From: Trebonia sp963767685
GTDB lineage: Bacteria; Actinomycetota; Actinomycetes; Streptosporangiales; Streptosporangiaceae
Assembly (NCBI GenBank): GCA_963767685.1
Contig: CAVYEZ010000005.1
Location: forward strand, 1,178,001-1,242,000
Direction: 5' to 3'
DNA: 64,000 nucleotides
The position numbers were made by a program, and so were the translations under genes. The notes under the pieces are model-generated. The model was not told the origin of the DNA and did no database searches. It was given only the letters and a program-made list of their open reading frames with translations. The first letter of the stretch is position 1. Every line of letters begins with the position of its first letter. This document shows, piece by piece, positions 57,979 to 64,000 of this stretch.

Positions 57979-60900
57979 TCACGGCTCCTCCGTTTCCGCC
58001 GCGTCCGCCGCCGGCAGGCCTTCGCGGGTGATGGTCGACGTCCGGGCGTTGCGCGCGACGCGGAACCGGACGGGGACGCGCTCGGCGAGTTCCGCCACGT
58101 GGGTGACGATGCCAACCATCCGGTCGCCCTGGGCGAGGGCCTCGAGCGTGGTGGCCACGACCTCCAGGGTCTCGGCGTCCAGGGTGCCGAATCCCTCGTC
58201 GAGGAAGATGGAGTCAAGCCGGGCCGCGCCCGCGGCCGCGAGCGCGGAGATCTGCGAGGACAGGGCGAGCGCGAGCGCGAGTGACGCCTGGAAGGTCTCG
58301 CCGCCCGACAGGGTCCGCACGGAGCGGCGGGCGTCCGCGTCGGCGTGGTCGATGACGAACAGGTCGCCCTTGTCGTGAGTCAGGTCGAACTGGCCGCTCG
58401 ACAGCGCCGCGAGGGTCTGCGAGGCGGCCGTGACCAGGTCATCCAGGGCCTCGCTGACCAGCCACTGAGGGAACTGCCGGGCTTGCAGCAGGTTGCCGAG
58501 CAGGTGCGCGACCTGTTGCTCCTCTTGGGCGGCGCTCCGCTTGCCCGCCAGGCCGGCGGCGTGCGCGCGACGTTCGGCGACACGTCTGGTGGCCGCCTTG
58601 GCGCCGGCGAGCGCGCTGGTGACGGCGGTGGCGGCCGAGTCGGCGACCGCGGCCGGGGCAAGGCTGATCCCGGCGGCGGCCAGCTCCGCGCTCAGCTGGC
58701 CGGCCAGTTCGCCGATGCCAGCGGCGGCCGCATCCGCCTCGCGGGCGGCTGCCTCCGCCGCTTGCTCACGCAGCTTCACCTGACCGGACGCCCAGGTGAC
58801 GAGGTCGGTCCAGGCGTCTAGCAGGCCTCGGCCGTCGAGGGCGGGGGCGCCGAGGGCGACCACGCGGTCGCGGGCGGCCGAGAGCTGGCCGCGCGCTTCC
58901 CGTTCGGCTCGCTCCAGCGTCGCGCGGCCAGCCTCGGCGGTTGACCGCGCAGTGCGGGCCGCGCGCAGGTCGGCCTCGGCCGCGGCGGCGGCCGCCTCAA
59001 GCCGGTTCCGCAGGTCCAGCCGCTCGGCGATCTGAGCGTCGCTGGGGGCGTCTGCCAAGAGCTCGTCGAGTTCCGTGATGCGGGCGGTGACCCGGCTCAG
59101 CTCGCCCCGTGCCCCCTGGTCGGCGTCCGACGCTTGCTTCGCCTGGATCCGCAGGCCGGCGAGGGCTCGTTCCGCGTCGCTGAACGCCTCCACGCGCTTC
59201 TTCCGATGGCCAGCGGCGGCCGCCGCGGCCTCGCGCGCCTGGTCGAGCGCGGCCGACCGGGTCCGTGCCAGTTGCGCCGCCCAGCGCGCGAGTGTCGCCC
59301 AGCCGTCGGCCAGGCCCAGGCCGTCTACGGGCGGGGCCCCGAGTTCCACGCGGGGGTCGCGGGCCGCCCGCAGCCCGCCCTGGGCCGCGGTCAACTCGGT
59401 CTCGATTGCCTGCGCCTGCGCCTGCGCGGTGCGGTGGCGTACCCGTGCCCGCTGCGCCGCCGTGGCCGCGTGCTCAGCGGCTTGCTCCGCCGCTCGCCGG
59501 GCCCGGGTCAAGGCGGCGACCTCGTCAAGTGCGCCGGCCAGCACCTCGGCACCGGCCGGGGTGGCCGCGGCGGCGCGGGCGGCAGGCAACGGGAAGGCGG
59601 CGAGCGGCCCGGCCAGGACCTCGGCCAGGTCAGTGGCAAGCGCTATCCGGCGGGTGACGCACGCCGCCAGCGACGCGTCGGCCCTGGCGGCCGTGGCGGC
59701 GAACTCGCTGGCACCGGAGTGCGCGGCCGTGACGGCGCGGCTCGCCTCGGCTAGCCGGGCCTGGGCGGCGTCCATCTCGTCGGCGGGCAGCGGGGCCGGG
59801 AGCGTCGCCACGGTCTGCTCGCACACTGGACAAGGCTCCCCCGCGACCAGGTGCGGGCGGAGCCCGGCGACGACGTGGGCGCGGCGGGCCTGGTCCAGTT
59901 GGGCCTGGCGGTCAAGCCGGGCCTGCTCGGCGGCGGCCAGCGCGGCGGCGGCCGCCTCGCGCGCGCTGACGGCCTGCCGCGCGGCGTCCTCGGCGGCGGC
60001 CGTCTCGGCGAGGAGCGCTCGCAGGTCGCCGAGGTCGCGCTGCGCCTGGGCCAGCCCGGCCTCCGGGGCGGCGGCGGCGCGCGTGTCGCGGGCAGCCGCG
60101 TCGGCCCGCTCTGCTTCTTCCAGGGCGGCGGCGGCGGCGGTGACCGCGGTCGCGGCGGAAGCGTGCCGCTGGTCGAGCTCCGTGATCCCGGCGGGAACGG
60201 TCACCGCCGCCAGGTTCGCGTGCTCAGCGGTCAGCGCGGCGACCCGCTCGGCGGCGACCTCCGCCGAGCGGGAAGCCGCGTCGCGGTTGGCCCGTGCTTC
60301 CTCCACGGCGCTGGCGGCCGCATCGACGGCGGCGGACGCCTCGCTCGAGCGTGCACCGAGTCGCGTGACGTCACCCGCCAGGGCGGGGATCGCGGCGTGG
60401 TGGCGGGCATGCTCGGCGCGGTGCGCGCGGGCCAGTTCGAGTGGTGCCCGCTGGGGTCCGCTGGCCAGCGCGGTCCGCGCGGCGCTGTCGGCGTCCTCGG
60501 CCGCCCGCTCGGCCGCCGTCAATGTCGCTACGCTGGCCTGGACGGCGGCGAGGTCCGCGTCCAGCTGACCGGTGCCGTCGGGGACGCGCAGGGCGGCGAG
60601 GGCGGCCTCCTCGCCCCGCAGCCGCCGCAGCCGCTCGCCGGCGGCCTTGAGCTCCTCGCGCCGGGCGCTGATCAGCGGCAACGCGGCCGTCACCCGCTCG
60701 CCCAGGCTCACCAGCGTGGACTCGGCGGCGCGGGCGGCCTGTTCCGCCTCAGGGGTGGCGTCGGCGTAGCCCAGGAGTTCCTCGCCGTAGGTGCTCGCGC
60801 GCTGCGCGGCCACGCTGGCCCGCTGGTTCGCCTGCGTCATCATCAGCCGGTAGTGCTCCGCGCCGAGCAGCCGCAGCAGGATGTCCTGGCGCTCGGCCGG

Positions 60901-61395
60901 CTTGGCGTGCAGGAAGTCGGCGAACTGCCCCTGGGGCAGCACAACGCACTGGGTGAAGTCCTCGTACTTCAGGCCGAGCAGCTTCTCGACGGCCTCGTTG
61001 ACTCCGTCCAGGTCCTTGGCCAGCGGGAAGGTCTCGTCGCCGGGAGCGGCCAGGCCGCGCCGGTCAGCGAGCCGTTCCAGGCTGGCCGCCCGCTGGCCGA
61101 CCTTGCTGCCGACGCGGCGCAGTTCGCGGGCCACCACGTAGCGCTGGCCGTCGACCTCGAAGACGAGCTTGACGGTGCCCCGGGCGACGCTGGGGGCCAG
61201 CGCGAGCGAGACCATCTTCTTGTTGTCCCAACGGGGCACGGACCCGTACAGCGCGAACGTCATCGCGTCGATCACCGTCGACTTCCCCGAACCGGTCGGG
61301 CCGACGAGCGCGAAGAACTCGGCGTCGCCGAAGTCGACGTGCGCCTCCTCGCGGAAGGAGGCGAAGCCGTGCAGGTCCAGTGCGATCGGGCGCAT
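57979..61395 (-). CDS. sbcC: SbcC / Rad50-type SMC-like ATPase
   Basis: DNA-repair ATPase of 1138 aa. The N-terminus starts MRPIALDLHGFASFREEAHV, with Walker A GPTGSGKST near residue 33. The Q-loop region includes DFTQCVVLPQGQFADFLHAK near 147. Two long Ala/Arg/Glu-rich coiled-coil arms flank the zinc hook CPVC near residue 520. The C-terminal half holds the signature RTLSGGETFQASLALALALS near 1030 and Walker B IFLDEGFGTLDAE near 1065. With SbcD it forms the Mre11-Rad50-type complex that opens hairpins and processes DNA ends. It overlaps no gene but follows sbcD after 22 bp. Confidence 0.95.
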   Translation of the reverse strand: MRPIALDLHGFASFREEAHVDFGDAEFFALVGPTGSGKSTVIDAMTFALYGSVPRWDNKKMVSLALAPSVARGTVKLVFEVDGQRYVVARELRRVGSKVGQRAASLERLADRRGLAAPGDETFPLAKDLDGVNEAVEKLLGLKYEDFTQCVVLPQGQFADFLHAKPAERQDILLRLLGAEHYRLMMTQANQRASVAAQRASTYGEELLGYADATPEAEQAARAAESTLVSLGERVTAALPLISARREELKAAGERLRRLRGEEAALAALRVPDGTGQLDADLAAVQASVATLTAAERAAEDADSAARTALASGPQRAPLELARAHRAEHARHHAAIPALAGDVTRLGARSSEASAAVDAAASAVEEARANRDAASRSAEVAAERVAALTAEHANLAAVTVPAGITELDQRHASAATAVTAAAAALEEAERADAAARDTRAAAAPEAGLAQAQRDLGDLRALLAETAAAEDAARQAVSAREAAAAALAAAEQARLDRQAQLDQARRAHVVAGLRPHLVAGEPCPVCEQTVATLPAPLPADEMDAAQARLAEASRAVTAAHSGASEFAATAARADASLAACVTRRIALATDLAEVLAGPLAAFPLPAARAAAATPAGAEVLAGALDEVAALTRARRAAEQAAEHAATAAQRARVRHRTAQAQAQAIETELTAAQGGLRAARDPRVELGAPPVDGLGLADGWATLARWAAQLARTRSAALDQAREAAAAAAGHRKKRVEAFSDAERALAGLRIQAKQASDADQGARGELSRVTARITELDELLADAPSDAQIAERLDLRNRLEAAAAAAEADLRAARTARSTAEAGRATLERAEREARGQLSAARDRVVALGAPALDGRGLLDAWTDLVTWASGQVKLREQAAEAAAREADAAAAGIGELAGQLSAELAAAGISLAPAAVADSAATAVTSALAGAKAATRRVAERRAHAAGLAGKRSAAQEEQQVAHLLGNLLQARQFPQWLVSEALDDLVTAASQTLAALSSGQFDLTHDKGDLFVIDHADADARRSVRTLSGGETFQASLALALALSSQISALAAAGAARLDSIFLDEGFGTLDAETLEVVATTLEALAQGDRMVGIVTHVAELAERVPVRFRVARNARTSTITREGLPAADAAETEEP

Positions 61396-61417
61396 CGGAG
61401 TTTCCCTCTTCCTTGAG

Positions 61418-62617
61418 TCAGGCCGGGGTCAGCCCGCCGACCGAATCCGAGTCGGTGCCGGTGGCGGTGACCTCATCGTGCAGTTCGCCGAACAGGGCCG
61501 CGACCTTCGGGTCGCTGATGTCCCTGGTGGCGCAGTAGTCGGCGAACAGCTGGCCCGGGGTCCGCGCGATGCGGGCCTCCCCCGCCGTTGCCGCCTTCTC
61601 CGCCGGGGGCGCGAACTCCGGGTCGATGCGTACCTCAAGGGCGTTGGGCAGGATCGCGAGCGTGTCGTCGCGCAGCCCGGCGCGGGTCGGCTCACGCAGG
61701 TACACCCGCAGGTAGTCGTCGGCGAAGTCGCCGGCCCGCGCCTCAAGCTCGGCGAGCGTGCCGTGCACGGTGCGCAGCCCCCGCCCGGCGGTCACGGGGA
61801 TGTCGGTGATCCGCGCGGGGGTTCCCGGGGTGGCCTCGACCAGGCAGACGACGCTGGTGTTGTCCTGCTCGCCGAAGTCGACGGCGAGCGGCGCGCCGCT
61901 GTAGTGCACCGGAGCGGGCGCGGGCAGCGCCTGCCGCCGGTGGAGGTGACCGAGCGCCACGTAGTGCGCGGCGACGGGGAAGACGCTCGCGGGCACGCTG
62001 TACTCGAAGATCGACTGCGCGGACCGCTCGCCGCCGCCGAACTTGCCGCCCACGCAGGTGATGTGCGACATCACCAGGTTGACGGTGTCGCCGCCGAAGC
62101 CCCCGGTCAGCGACCCGATGACCTGGCGGACCTGCTCGTCGTAGGCGCGGACGTTCTCCGCCGGGGTGTTCGCGACGATCTCGGCGGCGCGCACCGCCCA
62201 CCGCTGTGACAGGAACGGCAGGACCGCGACCTGCGTGTCGGCGCCGTCGGACCGGGCCTTGAAGTGCACAAGACCGCCGTTAGCGGCCGACCTGACCGTG
62301 CCCACCAGGGTGATCCCGGCGACGTTCATCAGCGGCCGGTAGGCGTCGAAGGTGGGCCCGTGATCGTGGTTGCCCGCGATGACGATGACCTCGGCCCCGG
62401 TCCGGCGCATCCGCAGCAGTGCCTGGACCACCGCGTGCTGCGCGGGCGCCGACGGTGCCGACAGGTCGTAGACGTCGCCGGCCACCAGGACCGCGTCGAC
62501 CTCGTTGGTCTCCGCGATCGAAGCGATCTCGGCGAGGACGGCGCGCTGCTCATCGAGGCGGTCCCGGCCCTTGAGCGTCTTGCCGACGTGCCAGTCGGCG
62601 GTGTGCAGGAACTTCAT
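61418..62617 (-). CDS. sbcD: SbcD / Mre11-type exonuclease subunit
   Basis: Metallophosphoesterase of 399 aa. The metal motifs are in order: LHTADWHVGK (Asp/His) near residue 4, VLVAGDVYD near 43, IVIAGNHDHG near 77, an MSHITCV motif near 184, and ALGHLHRRQ near 221. A capping domain and a SbcC-binding C-terminal part follow. It acts as a Mn-dependent exo/endonuclease with SbcC. ATG 62617 starts at the first beta strand. The next gene upstream is HerA-like (19-bp gap), so the four repair genes form one operon. Confidence 0.95.
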   Translation of the reverse strand: MKFLHTADWHVGKTLKGRDRLDEQRAVLAEIASIAETNEVDAVLVAGDVYDLSAPSAPAQHAVVQALLRMRRTGAEVIVIAGNHDHGPTFDAYRPLMNVAGITLVGTVRSAANGGLVHFKARSDGADTQVAVLPFLSQRWAVRAAEIVANTPAENVRAYDEQVRQVIGSLTGGFGGDTVNLVMSHITCVGGKFGGGERSAQSIFEYSVPASVFPVAAHYVALGHLHRRQALPAPAPVHYSGAPLAVDFGEQDNTSVVCLVEATPGTPARITDIPVTAGRGLRTVHGTLAELEARAGDFADDYLRVYLREPTRAGLRDDTLAILPNALEVRIDPEFAPPAEKAATAGEARIARTPGQLFADYCATRDISDPKVAALFGELHDEVTATGTDSDSVGGLTPA

Positions 62618-62636
62618 GCGCTAGTCTCCCGGGCGG

Positions 62637-64000
62637 TTAGAACGGCGGGATGTCATCTTCTGGTGGCAGCCGGGACATCAGGTCGGGCGCAGGCCCGGCG
62701 GCGGACCCGCCCCGGATCGGCCCGGCGCACTCCGACAGCCGGGTCGCCCAGGCGGGGAACGGGAACTCGATCGCGAGCGGGACGGGGATCTGCGGCTGCG
62801 AGACAAACATCGCGCCCGGCTTGGCGATCGTGGCCCGGACCCGCTGCGAGGCGGGCAGGAAGCCGTACTCGGGCCGTCCCGCCTCGGCGGAGTCGAGGCG
62901 GCCGACCACCCGGATGGCCGAGTTGGACACGATGCGCCGCTCGACCTCGCTCGCGGTCTGCTGCGCGCCGATCAGGATGATGCCGAGCGACCGGCCGCGC
63001 TCGGCGATGTCGAGCAGCACGTCCTTGATCGGCGAGCTGCCCTCGCGGGGCGCGTACTTGTTCAGCTCGTCGATCATCGTGAACAGCAGCCCGCCGGCGC
63101 CCGCGTCCTCCTTGCGGGCGGTCTCGGCGGCCAGCACCACGCCGACGACGAACCGCTGCGCCCGCTCGGGCAGGTTGTGCAGGTCGACGACGGTGACCTG
63201 CTGGTCCTGGGTGGAGATGCTACGCCGCTGCGTGCCCAGCAGGTCCGCGCGGATGATGCCGCTCAGCGGCCGTAGCGACGAGCGGAGCCGGCGGACGAAC
63301 GCGTTGACCGTGCCCGTCCCGGTGACCGGCCCGGCCCAGTCCTTGCGGGCGTCCTCGTCGCTGAGCCGGTCGACGATCAGGTTGACCAGGTTCTCGTAGG
63401 TGGACACGACCACGCCGTCGATCTTCACCGCGCCGTTGGTGCCGTAGGGCTCGGCGTCGTGCCGGAGCCGGGCGGCGACCTGGTGGATGACCATCGTGTA
63501 CTGCTGCCGGTCGTCTTCCGCGTCGGCGAACACGTAGGGCAGCAGCTGGCTCGCGCAGAACTCGGCGATCGTCCACCAGAATGCCTCGACGCCGCTGGTG
63601 CGGCCGGTGACGTTGGGCCGCCCGGTGGTGTCGTCGGGGATCGGCGGCGCCCAGAAGCCGGCCGACGCGAACGGCTCGGCGGGCAGGCCAAGCGCGGCGT
63701 ACTGGGCGCGCAGGTCGTCGTCGAGCTTGACGTTCGGCTGGTCGAGGAACAGCAGGTCCTCGCCCTTGACGCTGAACACCAGGGCCTTGGCGTTGACCGC
63801 CCGCTCGCGCAGCGCACCGGAGCGGAAGATGGAGTGCAGCAGGAACAGCGCGAAGCTCGTCTTCGTCGCCACGCCGGAGATGCCGCTGATCGACACGTGG
63901 GCGCCCCGGGTGCCGTCGAGGAACTCCATGTTGACGTAGATCGGCGCGCCGTCCCGGCCCCGCCCGAGCGGTACCCGGTTGGTCATCTGGTCGAAGTACA
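62637..64000 (-). CDS. HerA-like DNA translocase ATPase (runs off right edge)
   Basis: AAA+-like HerA/FtsK-type ATPase; coding sequence continues to the edge (YFDQ before MTNRVPLGRG), so the N-terminal HAS barrel and true start are outside. The P-loop region reads SISGISGVATKTSFALF; a Thr stands where most Walker A motifs have Gly before the Lys. Walker B is GGLLFTMIDELNKYAP, followed by LIGAQQTASEVERRIVSNSA (sensor-like region) and an arginine-rich segment. HerA is a hexameric translocase that works with NurA and Mre11-Rad50 in 5' end resection in archaea. The same partners lie downstream: sbcD, sbcC and a NurA-like gene. Confidence 0.85.
   Translation of the reverse strand, partial: YFDQMTNRVPLGRGRDGAPIYVNMEFLDGTRGAHVSISGISGVATKTSFALFLLHSIFRSGALRERAVNAKALVFSVKGEDLLFLDQPNVKLDDDLRAQYAALGLPAEPFASAGFWAPPIPDDTTGRPNVTGRTSGVEAFWWTIAEFCASQLLPYVFADAEDDRQQYTMVIHQVAARLRHDAEPYGTNGAVKIDGVVVSTYENLVNLIVDRLSDEDARKDWAGPVTGTGTVNAFVRRLRSSLRPLSGIIRADLLGTQRRSISTQDQQVTVVDLHNLPERAQRFVVGVVLAAETARKEDAGAGGLLFTMIDELNKYAPREGSSPIKDVLLDIAERGRSLGIILIGAQQTASEVERRIVSNSAIRVVGRLDSAEAGRPEYGFLPASQRVRATIAKPGAMFVSQPQIPVPLAIEFPFPAWATRLSECAGPIRGGSAAGPAPDLMSRLPPEDDIPPF

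Noticed and set aside
59851..61416. Long plus-strand frame opposite sbcC
   Set aside because: Antisense to the Rad50-type coding region, whose Walker motifs and zinc hook are all present on the minus strand.
62637..64000. HerA-like gene as part of a phage-defence pair such as HerA-Sir2
   Set aside because: No Sir2 or DUF4297 gene is adjacent; the downstream partners are SbcD, SbcC and a NurA-like nuclease, which point to DNA-end processing.
1..64000. tRNA, rRNA or riboswitch genes
   Set aside because: No cloverleaf-like segment with a T-loop GTTCGA-type core in the right spacing, no rRNA core sequence and no known riboswitch core was noticed by eye on either strand; a covariance-model scan would be needed to exclude them fully.

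Overview
The window is chromosomal DNA of a high-GC Gram-positive bacterium (class Actinomycetes). Signs are the very high GC content, frequent GTG starts, many 4-bp ATGA/GTGA gene overlaps, ECF sigma factors next to anti-sigma genes, Holin-X/DUF3618/DUF4235 envelope genes, and a high density of luciferase-like (LLM) flavin monooxygenases. The family range would suit a soil actinomycete of the Streptosporangiales/Streptomyces type, but the genus cannot be fixed from the sequence. No rRNA, tRNA or CRISPR array was seen.

Layout. 1-2.5 kb: a response regulator cut by the left edge, divergent from a glycosyltransferase / DUF2064 / methyltransferase operon. 2.5-7 kb: a serine hydrolase; a ribbon-helix-helix protein coupled to an unusual protein joining a degenerate Doc/Fic-like domain to a ClpC-type N-domain; an ArsR regulator divergent from an MFS exporter. 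6.9-16.1 kb: an organosulfur-type island with an SsuD-like monooxygenase divergent from an ABC importer (permease, ATPase, lipoprotein) followed by four more LLM monooxygenases. 16.1-18.4 kb: an AT-rich gap and a heavily decayed Tn7/Tn5053-like transposon (TniA-like and TniB-like remnants). 18.6-22.6 kb: an ECF sigma / anti-sigma / ABC exporter operon. 22.6-24.7 kb: repeat-bearing non-coding DNA, an enoyl-CoA hydratase, an IS200-type remnant and an aldehyde dehydrogenase remnant. 24.8-28 kb: an IclR regulator with pcaHG (protocatechuate 3,4-dioxygenase), an HD phosphohydrolase and a MazG-like protein.

28.3-37.6 kb is an envelope-stress or efflux island. Two two-component systems, one NarL type and one OmpR type, each diverge from a small lipoprotein with repeated QCMRxHG motifs, and a MacB-type efflux system (adaptor, ATPase, permease) lies between them. 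37.6-47.8 kb is a mosaic of ordinary metabolism and regulation: LysR/EamA, a GH76 hydrolase, Dps, DUF1348, a dihydrodipicolinate-synthase-family gene with a frameshift, GNAT, a DenD-like dehydrogenase plus a broken partial second copy, and a SigE-type sigma factor with its membrane partner. 48-55.8 kb: a large LuxR/AAA regulator with three frameshifts, gamma carbonic anhydrase, an LLM/metallo-beta-lactamase pair, and a Holin-X/DUF3618/DUF4235/YihY envelope operon.

55.8-64 kb ends with an LLM monooxygenase and a one-strand DNA-repair operon in the order HerA-like ATPase, SbcD (Mre11), SbcC (Rad50), NurA-like nuclease. This is the gene set used for DNA-end resection in archaea, and it runs off the right edge.

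The most unusual items are the RHH / Doc-like-Clp_N locus and the HerA-Mre11-Rad50-NurA locus. Several otherwise well-conserved genes between 37 and 58 kb carry isolated single-base frameshifts. Their even conservation on both sides suggests base-calling errors at least as strongly as true gene decay.
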